Positions 11,106 to 21,486 of a DNA stretch of 64,000 nt are shown piece by piece. The stretch covers positions 1,467,413-1,531,412 of the forward strand of contig CAXIPT010000007.1 in assembly GCA_964030475.1 (NCBI GenBank), in the 5' to 3' direction. Each line of letters starts with the position of its first letter. Positions within the stretch are counted from its first letter, which is position 1. Position numbers and translations under genes: made by a program. Under the pieces are notes generated by a model. It did no database searches. It was not told the DNA's origin and was given only the letters and a program-made list of their open reading frames with translations. This DNA is from Tethya wilhelma (Eukaryota > Porifera > Demospongiae > Tethyida > Tethyidae).

Positions 11106-12853
11106 TTAAGATAATGCCATTGGATACTCTGGCAAGTCAGCAGTATCAACCACTGCTCTTACATAGATACAGTCATCCTTAACAAATCCTCCACTCAATA
11201 GATGGCTTAATTTAATGAACATGGGGCATCCAGAGGCGATATTCATCTCCCGTCGAAGAGGACGTTGGAAGGAACTGGACTGACCATCAGGTCGGAAGCT
11301 ATCACTGACTGATCTCTCTGGCGATTGGTTGAGAAGGGTCAGTGTGACTTTCTGTTTGAACGGCCACTCAAGGAGACCATCGAAAGGACCTCTCATGATG
11401 ACAAAGAAGAAGCTGAGATGAGTTCCCTTGCCAAGACCATCTCCATTGAGATAAATTCTACAGCACATCTTGTAACCATGGCGACTGGTGTAAAAGGGGG
11501 TAGAATACAAAGACATCGTAATACCGTCCACTGCTTCTTTACGTCTCCTCTCAAACTCGTCGATCTTCCAGACCAATACCCCGTTGTATGTAGCACGTTC
11601 TAGAAGCTGTATTCTTAGTTCTTGATCTAGACAGCTGCTGAGAGCTCTATCAATGCCATGTTCGACTTCTACCACCCTACCTTGCAACGAATCAACTTGT
11701 TGTTGTGAAGCTCCACCTCCTACAGCTCCTCCCAATCCTAGAAGATGACTGCTGATAGCTGGCTGGACATCTGTTCCATAGCCAGAAGATACGGTGCTAT
11801 AGTTTACTCTAGTTCCACCAGCTGTTACTTGTAGATCATCAACTTTTCTTGTTAATTGTGTTAAAGTTGCTGTTGTTCTTATTGCCTGTTCCTCGAGCGT
11901 TTCAATTTTACTCTCATATCGTTCTATATGTCTCTCTCTTCTCTCGTCCAAAAGTTCAACCCTTTGTTCTAGAGCATCTTGAAGGCGTTCAATAGCATTT
12001 GTACGAGACTCTAGACTACCCACTCTCTCCATGAGGTGTTGCATGGTGGACGCTTGTTTCTCCATTGCAGATTTCATGTCTGTGAAACAGCAGCTTTGGA
12101 TCTGGACATGGTACACTTGATACTGAGCCATGTGTTGGGGAAGATTCTTACGCAGGGACTAAACGTGTGTGTGTGTGTGTGTAGTTTATTAAATTTTTAC
12201 ATAATAACAGTGAAGGGTATAGAATATGCACAGTAAAGGCTTGGGTTGCATGTACGCAACAAGCATGCGTATACACTCACCACAAATGAACAGCCATAAA
12301 TGACATAAGGACAGGGAACCTCTGAGAGTGGACAGTCACCTCCAGTTACAGCAAGATGACGTTGAAGCTGAACGTTAATAAAAGTTAATAAACAATAGTA
12401 AATAACATGATCTCAACAAACAAAAACAATCAAGAAACAAAAAATGGCCATGTTTAATAATTATGTTGTCTGCCTCACATAAGCATTTGTGATAACTGAA
12501 AAAATATACTAATTCTATTTATTGCTCACTCACTCACCTCTGGTAATTTGAATTCCAAGTTTGAGTTGCACCCATTCGGACATTTGTGCAATACATCAGG
12601 GCACAATTTTTTAATGTGATCCTAATAAATGAAGAGAAAAGAAGTAAAATTAATACATGCATCCTATACACACATGCTACCAACTGACACACACCTCCAT
12701 TTGCAGTGAAGGTATTTTCTGATTACAATGAACACATTCTTCTGGTCTCATTGGGCACTCCTTCTCCTCGTGGACCTTGAGAGTGATCACCTGGATATAG
12801 CTACCACATTGGGTACATTGGAGCTCGCGATGGTCACAGGACTCAAGATGAGC
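11106..12853 (-). CDS. TRAF-1: TRAF-like gene without a visible RING exon
   Basis: Exons in transcript order are 12853-12695, 12621-12538, 12367-12281 and 12158-11106. All are in phase 0 with GT-AG borders. The first three encode TRAF-type zinc fingers (Cys/His pairs such as CTQCG, CVHC and CPLSEVPCPY). The last exon encodes a coiled coil (about 170 aa of heptad-like E/R/L sequence), a Gly-rich spacer and a C-terminal MATH/TRAF-C domain beginning NGVLVWKIDEFERRRKEA. Exon sizes equal those of the complete paralogue TRAF-2 at 40589-43263, but the RING exon of that gene has no counterpart upstream here. The repeat element at 12885-13509 begins just 5' of the first visible exon. It is either a 5'-truncated copy or a RING-less regulatory TRAF with a different first exon. 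Confidence 0.82.
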
Positions 12854-12884
12854 CTGTGATTAATTGTAGAGAGGTAATAATAAT

Positions 12885-13509
12885 AATACGTACGGTAGTA
12901 CGTATAGTAGGAATGGGCCGACTGCCCCATAGACACAATACAAAATGTTTATCACCATAAAAATCTAGCAAGACAAGGTTAAGCCTTCACACTTGCTCAG
13001 AAGCTCTTTTAGGCTGATTACCAACAGAATGTAAGGCCTAAAGCTTACAGAAACTTTCCAAAGCACTCGTAGAGAGCGCTAGTCAAAAGTTACACCCACG
13101 CAATTTTGTTCTCACTTACTTACTTACTTACTTACTTCCTTCCTTCCTTACTGACTTACTTGAACGAGGTTTCCAGACAAACAGAAGAATTTGAGCTAGC
13201 TTTGACAACACAAAGTAACTTCTTTTCATCCGAACTAGGGTCTTTTACCCTCGTTTACTGCCTAAATGTGTTAAAACAAGAGCTAGAAAGCTTTGAAACT
13301 TCAGTATAAATTTGTGTACTTCATGTGTAGCCATTTTTCTAGTAGAGTTCAAAGGTCGTTGTCTCATCCACGTGGCATTTAATGCGCATGCGCGTTAGCC
13401 ACATACTACTACTCAAGTATTTTTGTAGAGACTAACCAGTCTCTGAGAGTCTCCTCACTGTAGTGTTGAAAAAAGTGAATGAACAAGTAGTAAAAATTTC
13501 AAAAAAATA
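12885..13509. mobile_element. Repeat element, left module only (copy 2)
   Basis: It begins with the same TACGTACGGTAGTACGTATAG end as the copy at 6302 and ends at the shared AGTAGTAAAAATTTCAAAAA boundary. It contains an (ACTT)n run near 13111-13160. It sits immediately upstream of TRAF-1 exons, where a RING exon would be expected. Confidence 0.75.
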
Positions 13510-13930
13510 AGCTAGCCTGAATTCTATGAGGTGTGTCACACAAAGAAAGACTATGATGAATACGGCCCAAGTATCTGTCGTCACAATCCCGTATTTGGAA
13601 CCATGTCGTAAAAAAGTTCACAAAAAGGTCGTTCCATCATTTGTTTATAGTCTCAAATTAAAATTGAAATTTAAATTAACGCATTTATGATGTGTGCATG
13701 TGTGTGTTATGCGTGGACGTTTATTATAAGCTTTCTTTTAAGCCTGTAATTAAATTATTATTGTGTTGTTAACTAGGTGTTTATATACATAGTAAAAATT
13801 ATTGTAGTTTATGTTTTTGGAAAAAAAATTTTAGAAGTCTGTGTTCTTATAAATTGAATTTTTTTTGGCACTTATAAACTGAAACGCACCAAATGTTTTG
13901 CGCTTTTAAGTTAATGAGCAATGCTGTGCA
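13510..13930. other. Spacer without recognised gene
   Basis: AT-rich sequence. I see no coding exon on either strand and in particular no RING-type Cys/His pattern for TRAF-1. Confidence 0.5.
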
Positions 13931-13933
13931 ACT

Positions 13934-14070
13934 GGAAGAAAGGCGGTTAACATTAACTAACCTTTCAAAGAGAAGGTCTAGCTCAAAGAAAGGCTATCTT
14001 CATTAGCCTTTCCAAGAGAATGTCTAGTTGGAAGAAAGGCTGTCTTCTTTAGCCTTTCAAAGGGTGGGCC
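13934..14070. repeat. Three tandem hairpin-forming repeats
   Basis: Three consecutive units of about 46-52 bp share AAGAAAGGC at the left and CCTTTC(A/C)AAG at the right. In units two and three GAAAGGCT pairs perfectly with AGCCTTTC across a loop of 9 bases. The array is therefore a series of small hairpins. No gene overlaps it convincingly. Confidence 0.7.
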
Positions 14071-14495
14071 TGTGTGTGATGCTACTCTTGGTAACACTGT
14101 TAGTAAGGTGCATTTATACTTTCCCTGAAGCTCCTGGTTTCCAGTGTATGTTCTAACAGTCAGACTCGTAGACACACAATATGTCTACTGTAACCCTCTT
14201 GGCTGCTATAATATACACACTTAGTAGTCTTTTAAGTTTATAATAAATTCAGTGAAGAATTTCTAAAGTATATATACATGTATACAGCAATTGATATAAA
14301 ACCTAGGAGATAATAGGTATTTTATGTCTACATACATACACAAAAATGCTTTGCCTGTAAGACTGAACTTGTTTACTTAAAAAAATATCCTACCATTGAT
14401 TGATAATAACTAACAACCATTGAAACAATACTACATACTTCTTTCCAGAACAAAATTAATAACTTCTCAGTTCCAATTTTAGTTGCATAAGAAAA

Positions 14496-14747
14496 TCACT
14501 CATTGCTAACAGCTTGACAAGTGGATGACAGCTGAAATGCTCCAGAATGCCTTATAGAAAGATGACTAAAATTCACATCCAGTCTCATCGGTATCCTCAG
14601 TCGACAGGCTGCCTGGGCTGTTACCTCCACTGCGACCTTTTTATCCACCGTAAACTGGTTCTTGTTGCTTGTTGACTGCTCTTCTGGGTAGTGGACTGCA
14701 CCAGAGAAGGTCTTGGAGCGTTGAAATGGCTTGGGTGAGGTAGACAT
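14496..14747 (-). CDS. Hypothetical small protein, 83 aa
   Basis: An ATG-initiated frame begins MSTSPKPFQRSKTFSGAVHY and ends in a TGA. Composition is ordinary for a protein, with a Ser/Lys-rich N-terminal half and a beta-like C-terminal half. No known domain is recognised. It may be a complete small gene, one exon of a larger one, or a chance frame; the neighbouring 13978-14175 frame is weaker. The rest of 14071-15427 shows no gene. Confidence 0.3.
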   Translation of the reverse strand: MSTSPKPFQRSKTFSGAVHYPEEQSTSNKNQFTVDKKVAVEVTAQAACRLRIPMRLDVNFSHLSIRHSGAFQLSSTCQAVSNE

Positions 14748-15427
14748 TTTGAGGTAAAGTTTTACTATTTAGTGTTCTTTCAGAAGCCAAAATTGTACAC
14801 AACTGTAAACAGCTCTTGAGGGAGGGAGTGGTTGTTATTGAGGGAAAAAGGCATGGCGACATGGTGTGTTATCAAACAACACAATCAAAAGGGAGTGGCT
14901 ATTAAACCACATAATGTATGTGTACATGGAGCCAATTGTGTGTACACATGCATGAGATATGCATGTATGTATGTGTGTGCATAGTTGATCATACCCTTAT
15001 GTGTCTGAGTTTGTAGCTGTGTTGAATGTATGACAACACATGTATTGTAAGGACTGGCCCATGCCTGCATGAAAGATTGTTCCTATGGAAACCTTAATGG
15101 GCTAGCTGATAATAACTTCTTACATTGTAACTTCTACACATATAATACACACACGTGCTCGATATAAACTTGTGCATAGACCCCATGCACCTCTTCAACC
15201 AATGAAAAACAGGAGGTTTTGAAGAATTTGCACACATACGTTTAATATAATGACTACAGCCGAATATGGATCAGATTGCTTTGCATTGTTGTATCACATG
15301 ACCCAACCTCAAATATTTTAATCACACCTTGTTGCATGCAGGAAATTCACTTTTTCTGAAAAATTCACTTTTGCACTAAGCCTCAATTGTGGAAAATTCA
15401 TAATAGAAGCCTGCTATTGAGCTTAAA

Positions 15428-16198
15428 ATGTCTAAACTCGGAGCTGTTTTAATTTTACTGGTGGCAATCACCACTGGTGATGCTTTGAGTCCAGTTACCT
15501 GCAGATTTGCTGAAAACTTTGTCTCGCAGTTTGTTTCCATTTCAGACGTGGTCGTGTCAGGATCTGACCTTGTTCCTGATTTCGCTGGTGGACATCAGTT
15601 TATGCGTGACATGCTGAAATTTTCAGATGAGGAAATAGAACGAGCAACAAATGATGCGTTGGAGTTCTACAGCACTTCGTATGGTCTCGATTTCTCCGAT
15701 TCTGAACCGAACGAAATTGGACAACGATTCCTTCCTGAAATCGGAGCCACTTTTCATGTCTATGCTGCCAATCCACTCGTGACCTCTATTGTCACATTCA
15801 ATCGCTGGATCATCAATGGAAATGAACGTACCTTGTGTTTTGAAAATCATGATGGTGGATTTGTTGTGACCTTCAACAGTACTCAATCCCTTTTTGGAAC
15901 ATATGGTGGAGAAGCTGGACTACCAATACAAGCAGGAGAGGTACTCTTCTACGGCTTCTATCATATCCCGTTTTGCCCGCAATCTCCAACCATTATTCAG
16001 TTCAATTCTGCCACACCAGCACGAGTAGATCCAATAGATGGGTTTGGGATTATCAATTGTGATCTCTTCAGTCGTGAGCTAGGTCGTGGCACGGCACAAG
16101 GAGTTTATCGTGCCACTAACATTGGAGAAGATCAGTTTCATTACACATTTAGGAATGTTTACACCTTCCCTGGGCATCCTGGTCTTGCTGACGTCTAG
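15428..16198 (+). CDS. Secreted protein of unknown family, 256 aa
   Basis: This is a complete single-exon frame. The N-terminus MSKLGAVLILLVAITTGDAL is a classical signal peptide, with cleavage likely near residues 18-21. The mature part has four cysteines (TCRF, LCFEN, PFCPQ, NCDLF) that could form two disulfides. It also has a possible N-glycosylation site (FNST) and a glycine-rich beta-like middle. No transmembrane segment follows, so it is probably extracellular. A polyadenylation-type AATAAA lies at 16422-16427. I do not recognise the family. Codon use and the clean signal peptide make it a confident gene. Confidence 0.82.
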   Translation: MSKLGAVLILLVAITTGDALSPVTCRFAENFVSQFVSISDVVVSGSDLVPDFAGGHQFMRDMLKFSDEEIERATNDALEFYSTSYGLDFSDSEPNEIGQRFLPEIGATFHVYAANPLVTSIVTFNRWIINGNERTLCFENHDGGFVVTFNSTQSLFGTYGGEAGLPIQAGEVLFYGFYHIPFCPQSPTIIQFNSATPARVDPIDGFGIINCDLFSRELGRGTAQGVYRATNIGEDQFHYTFRNVYTFPGHPGLADV

Positions 16199-16827
16199 AC
16201 AATGAATGACTGATTAGTTTTATTGAAGGGTTAATGTAAATATAACCTAATTAATTAAACCTCAAGGTATAAATCATTGTGAGAAATTAAGAATCGCCAA
16301 TATATGCAAAAGTATCTTTTGTGCATGAGTACAGTACGTATTGTGTTTGAACATGTGTGTGTGTCAGCTCAAATTCTTCATATTAAGTGATGTATGTGGT
16401 GCCGTAATATTAATGTTGCTCAATAAACCAATAACAATATTATTGCCTATAATTGGGTTTCATCTCATCTGCATGATCAGTCTGCATACAACTGCATAAG
16501 TATATTGATCACTGAATCATGAATATTGCTCTTATGAGAGACACGGTACCGGTGACATAACATTATTGTTGTCATTACTATGAAAGATCCACAAAAGACA
16601 ATGAAAATACAAACTTCATTGTAGGCTTTTGGGATGAAGAACAAAAGTCTTTGTGCTCTAGATCTGTGTATATACTATTCTAGTTTTGTGAGTGCACGAT
16701 CAACCTCAATGATAAGTCAAATTTGGTGTTGCTATAAAATCAATTATTTTAACAAGATCAAAGGTTATTGTGTCAAAGCTATTAATGAGTTGCTGTTGCC
16801 ATGCACACATGTATGCACACAATTAAT

Positions 16828-16830
<3 letters not shown>

Positions 16831-16900
<70 letters not shown>

Positions 16901-16928
16901 CACACACACAATCATACATACATACATG

Positions 16929-16962
<34 letters not shown>
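16831..16962. repeat. CA microsatellite block
   Basis: Several CA runs are interrupted by ATACATAC motifs. Long open frames on both strands here are repeat artefacts. From 16430 to 17500 nothing else gene-like is seen. Confidence 0.9.
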
Positions 16963-16964
<2 letters not shown>

Positions 16965-17506
16965 AATACATACATACATACACTCTCACCCCTCTTCCAA
17001 GAAATCATGAAGGAAATCTGTGACTACAATAATAATTATTATAGTATATATCTAGTTATCATTCCAACGACTAATCTAGTAATAATTATCATTGTAGGAA
17101 TTAATGCATGACGCCAGGCAACCATATAATTATATAAATATATATATTGTGCACTACAATTCATATAATTATGATGTTTTGTACTATATCAGTTTGTTAT
17201 ACTATATCAGATTCTAGTGCATTCTAATACCACCATGTATATGTAATGAGGAAATTCAGGGAATTTGCCTGGTGACGTACAATAAATGTAACAGTGGATA
17301 CTTGGAACTATAATATTATTATTATAAACAATTATTTACAGTCTGCATCAAGTGGTCACATAATTTATAAGTATCAGCAGTTATAGTGTTTGAGTCTAGC
17401 CTGAGTCTTACTATCTTAGCCAAGTTAGTTGAGGAAGAAGTAAAGTTAAAGACTTTCTTCAGATTGAAAAATCTTGTGAATTTAGAGTCTTAGGTAGGTC
17501 ATATTA

Positions 17507-17507
<1 letters not shown>

Positions 17508-17540
<33 letters not shown>
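17508..17540. repeat. ATT trinucleotide microsatellite
   Basis: About ten ATT/TTA units in a row within an AT-rich spacer. Confidence 0.85.
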
Positions 17541-17849
17541 CTCTCATGCCACAAGTTATAGAGCCCATGCGTGATTGGCCAGCTTTTATCCTACAATTAT
17601 ATATAATTGTATTATGGCATGTTAATTTAAGGTATACACTAACTGGGAGAGCATGCTTACAGGTCTCAATTTACCCATGGTCATTTAGTAGTCAATTGCA
17701 AATGAAATCAATTAAGGGCTGAGAGTCAGAGTAGTCTATCCCAAACAGATCAAATACATGTGAGGAATTTCCATGAAAAGCCCAAACTGAATTGATCATA
17801 TGATGTTCTTCCTTCTACTAAAAATTAATGATCAAAGTTAAATTAACCC

Positions 17850-18150
17850 TCAAAACCCTTAGTTATATTATTAGTTATTGATTAGTTTCTAAGCTTCAAG
17901 AAAAAGTTTATATAGTTAGTTTTTAGTTTAGTTAACTAAGTGTAAAAAGGCCTAACTATAAGGGTTTTAGTTTAGTTAACTAACTAAAATTATAGGTGTT
18001 TTGGGCATTTTTTTTTGACTTAGTTTACATGTATAGTTATTATTTTGACCAAGTCTTTATGATTTAGTTTTAATTAGTTAAAAAAAGGCCATTTTTGCTA
18101 AAACTAAAGGGTTTTTAGTTTTAGTTTTAGTTAACTAAAACAACACTGCT
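17850..18150. repeat. TTAGTTAACTAA-rich simple repeat
   Basis: The palindromic motif TTAGTTAACTAA and its variants recur irregularly, for example near 17930, 17975 and 18125. No gene is seen. It separates the microsatellite region from the Death-adaptor gene. Confidence 0.6.
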
Positions 18151-18293
18151 CTGAATAAGAATTTATACAATGTCATATTTTCAGCTTAGGGGGGTACAAG
18201 TCAGGTGATGGTGGGATAGCTCTCATCACAGTTAATAAACTTCATCAGTCCACCGTAATAATTATTATATATATGACTGTATAATTATAGATT

Positions 18294-19060
18294 ATGGGTA
18301 ACAATTGTACTCTTTACAACGACACGGACCACAATGTTCGGATTGAGGACTATGATGGCCAGCGTGATCTGGCCCCCCACACTAGCCAGGGTAACTGGCT
18401 TGCAAAGGGAGGCAACTACTACCTCAATCTATTAATGGAACTTCCAGCACCATTTAATAGAGAAGTGAAAAAGATTCTTCGAGGATGTGACTTCAATGAT
18501 GAGACAAAGTACATGAGTGATATTTTCAGTAGTGAGCTGAGACAAGTGAGGGAGCACAGAGAGAAAGAACAGAGAAAAGAAGAGAGAGAACAGAGAAAAG
18601 ATCGTGAAGACGAAGCCTGGAAAACGAGTGATTGTCGTGAGATAACTGAATTACTGAATAATAATATATGTCAGACCGTTATAACTAGCTTTGCATGAGT
18701 ACAAACTTGATTATCTATACCTAGTGACAACATGCAGTCCTGCAAATCTTCTTAATTCTTGCATAATAATATTATATAGATGAATTTCAAAGTGATTGGC
18801 CTGATATAATTGGCTACTTGAACAAACTGGACCGATACCAGATTATCCGGCTCGGTGGAGAATTAGGTCTGAGTGCATATAACCTTGAGAAGATGCACAC
18901 CCTTCCTGACGATATGGTGAGAGCTTGGCTACGACAGCAAGACAACGTCATACAGAAATGTGGCAGCTATCTCACTTGGAAGACGTTGTACAGAGCTTTA
19001 CAGAAAATAGGACAGTCGGGTGTTGCAAATGACATCAACAGAGATAAGAGAGTTTATTAA
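18294..19060 (+). CDS. Small Death-domain adaptor, possibly N-myristoylated
   Basis: Two exons (18294-18636 and 18780-19060) join in phase through a C|GTGAGA donor and a TATAG acceptor, giving about 207 aa. The N-terminus MGNNCT fits a myristoylation signal (Gly2, Thr6) with Cys5 as a possible palmitoylation site. Residues about 10-80 form an unrecognised N-terminal domain. Residues about 80-112 are a highly charged E/K/R helix, likely a coiled coil. The C-terminal 85 residues are a Death domain closely similar to the end of the ROCO protein at 59698-59969; both share YNLEKM/FNLEKM, MV(R/K)AWLRQ and LTW blocks. The gene lies inside the NLR array and could be a membrane-tethered adaptor for Death-domain NLRs, which is inference. 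Without splicing, exon 1 would stop at 18698 and lack the Death domain. Confidence 0.78.
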
Positions 19061-19569
19061 TCAGGTGTATACATGTGTTACAGTACATGAATGAGCCGTA
19101 TTGAGTGCATTTGTAACTGTGTGCATGCATGTATGCATGTACTACCTATAGTGTGACTGAGTTTTCTATATATCCCTATTGAGTCCACCCTAAAGCCACT
19201 AATTAACTTATAAAACATTTGAACTAGAGATAAGCTGGATGATTATAACTTATAAAACATTTGAATTCATTCTTAAAGGGGGGCTGACATGAAAAACTGA
19301 AAAAATTATTTTTTGGTATCAAAATGTAGCTCAGGTGGTGTACATTTGGAATATCAGGTTTGTTTTTTTTTATTGCGAGTCTACAGTTGACAATAACCCC
19401 AAGAATTGAGCTAAAAAATCACTGCAAAATGAGATTGCAATGTATTTCCTTGATGGGCGGGGTTTACGTGTGACGTCACGGGGGGAACGAGTTCAGCGCA
19501 AAGAAGCACAAAGCATAGCCTGGTTGCTGTTTTCTAGCCCCCATAGTGAAGGGCTGAGTTGCTGCAGGA
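19061..19569. other. Spacer without recognised gene
   Basis: AT-rich to mixed sequence with a duplicated ACTTATAAAACATTTGAA motif near 19207 and 19247. No gene is seen. A GACGTCAC motif occurs near 19473. Confidence 0.45.
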
Positions 19570-19790
19570 TGTTCTAACACATATTGTGAAGATGTCAGTC
19601 TTTTTAAGTTCCCAAAGATCCTGTTATACGTTGCAAATGGGCCAAAAAAATACAGAGAACAAGAGCAAATTGGTCAGGTCCAGCCTGAGACCATTTTAAG
19701 GTTGCCTGGCTTCTCTGATCAGATCTGAGGGGCATGCAGAAGAGAAGAAGACATAAATCTGATGCCATTCCAACTATATTCCAGAGGTCC
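19570..19790 (+). pseudogene. Decayed THAP-domain fragment
   Basis: The plus strand starts with a CSNTYC-like Cys pair followed by LFKFPK. After a one-base frameshift it continues KDPVIRCKWAKKIQ and later W-S-G-P and DHF. This order matches a THAP zinc finger: Cys-Cys, FPKD, a central Trp, and a Cys/His pair usually ending in HF. Two in-frame stops and the frameshift show it is non-functional. THAP domains occur in P-element-type transposases and in host regulators. A transposon origin is likely given the repeats around, but no transposase core was found in 19790-20386. Confidence 0.6.
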
Positions 19791-20386
19791 ACCAAGTATC
19801 TATTGCAGGACCAAGTTTTGAGAAGGCTCAGCCTGTTGATCGGACTTCAAATTATTATCGAAAGAGATCATCAAGCAGGCCACCTATATCCATGATGGTT
19901 CAAAGCCAAATAGTGGCAGACTCAGAGCTGTTTATGAAGAGAGAGAGAGGGTAAGCCTAGTAGATCATGTATACAGGACAGAATTAAAAATAGCATTCAA
20001 GTTTCAAGCTCGTATTACTGTAACCATGTCTACTATTAGATACTATAACTGGATTACTGGATCATGAACCAGAACCCATACGAGAGACAAGTATAGCATC
20101 TGAGGAAGCAGCATCCCAGCTCCAATGTGATACTGGAGTTTAAGTTACCCCAGAAAGGAAGGTTTCAAACCAGCAGTAGCAGGACAAAATTAAATCAGTT
20201 TTGTTGGTATGCGAAGCATGACGTACTTACCATTACATGTTGAAAAATTTTTTGTTATAGAATTTACAGTCAGTGCTAATCCACTCTAACTGACACAGTA
20301 TTTATTACTTATAGGTCTGTAGGTAAAAATTAAGCCAGATGTGCGTTCTGTTGCAGAATATGTTGATGTACCTATAATTATGAANT

Positions 20387-20932
20387 TTACAAATTGTAAA
20401 TTTGGGATATTGCGATCTGGACCATTCACACATAAACTACCTCATCCTATTGCTCATCACAGCACGAAACCTTCAGGAGCTCTACCTAGATGGCAATAAT
20501 ATAGGACTGGTTATGGATCGCTTTTCTGAAGCACTCAAGCTATCTACCATTAGTAGGCTAAGCTTAGAAAATTGTCAAATTTTTAGTGCCGATCTACAAT
20601 ATTTGGCGGTTGCTGCCTGTCAAAGTAGATGGCTAAAACTTCTCTTCATCAATTCAAACCCATTTAGACCTGATGCTCTGACTAGCTTTTTGCAAATGAT
20701 CCTTGCCAACAATGCAATTCTAGAAATCATAAAGATTGATATGTTGAATACTGAACAAAACTCACTAATTCAACAAATCAATCAAATTCGTATGACCCAA
20801 CACAGACAGATTCTGTTTCCAATGTACAGCAATATGAACCCTCGTGACATGTTGAGAAACGACATACTTGCCGACGCTTTTAAAGCATATTTCAATAATC
20901 CTCAGTTGATGGGAAGAGAGAATCGCCACTAA
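20387..20932 (+). pseudogene. NLR LRR-end fragment, inverted copy of NLR-A 3' end
   Basis: The frame from the N at 20386 to 20932 encodes about 180 residues of LRRs almost identical to the end of NLR-A (two visible substitutions: Thr/Ser in DH-HINY and Thr/Arg in CQS-WLK). The orientation is opposite to the NLR array. The similarity continues into the 3' flank to about 21225. No Death or NACHT sequence precedes it. The single N at its left edge marks an assembly join, so the placement may be artificial. Confidence 0.8.
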
Positions 20933-21269
20933 TTAATAAACAATACGTACACAATGTTGTAAATAGAAAGTATATGCACACGTACTTCTTGCATAATACA
21001 AGGTAATGTACTATGTCAAACACTTTATACAATAATTTTTAACCATTACTTTGATAAAACAATTGATATTATCTTTTTTTAGTGTGTAAACATTTATCTA
21101 TATATATATATATATATATACTTATAACTATGGAAATACATGTTAATAAAATCCTTTAAGTCCCTGGTGATACAGTGGATGGCCGCTTCCAAGTTAAAGC
21201 CAGCCGCATTATATAGAGCAGTATGTACGTAGTACAGACATTTTATACAGAAAACCTTACTGAATGATG

Positions 21270-21440
21270 GCTTGATACAAAAATTAAAAAATAATGATGG
21301 AAGCAATTAAGCTATCAAAGGTCCGCATACTTAGTTTGGTAATAGCAGAAATTGATGATACAGGCCTACAACACTTGGCTGATGCAATTTGTGATAGTCA
21401 ATACTTAGAGGTTTATTTTTCTATCAATGGTATGACATAT
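21270..21440 (+). pseudogene. LRR remnant related to NLR-C
   Basis: The block MEAIKLSKVRILSLVIAEID and DDTGLQHLADAICD parallels the NLR-C LRR block (MEAIKLSQIYVLKLIAARID, DDTCLQHLANVICD). It then breaks off into TYLLYIQDF and non-homologous sequence. It is a short, plus-strand relic next to the repeat element at 21487. Confidence 0.7.
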
Positions 21441-21486
21441 CTTCTATATATACAAGATTTCAAAAGGAAGAACCTTGTTACATACA

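Noticed and set aside
11325..11603. Plus-strand frame antisense to the TRAF-1 MATH domain
   Set aside because: A similar antisense frame occurs in TRAF-2 only because the sense sequence is conserved.
15244..15427. TATA-like and AT-rich motifs upstream of the secreted-protein gene
   Set aside because: AT-rich context makes many matches; none is positioned well enough to call.
16801..16980. Possible CRISPR-like or satellite array
   Set aside because: Units are dinucleotides with irregular breaks and no spacers; the DNA is animal.
16782..17010. Long His/Thr and Cys/Val frames on both strands
   Set aside because: They are translations of CA/TG microsatellites.
21094..21306. Minus-strand frame of 70 codons near the NLR fragment
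   Set aside because: It covers duplicated NLR 3' flank and a TA repeat, with no domain.
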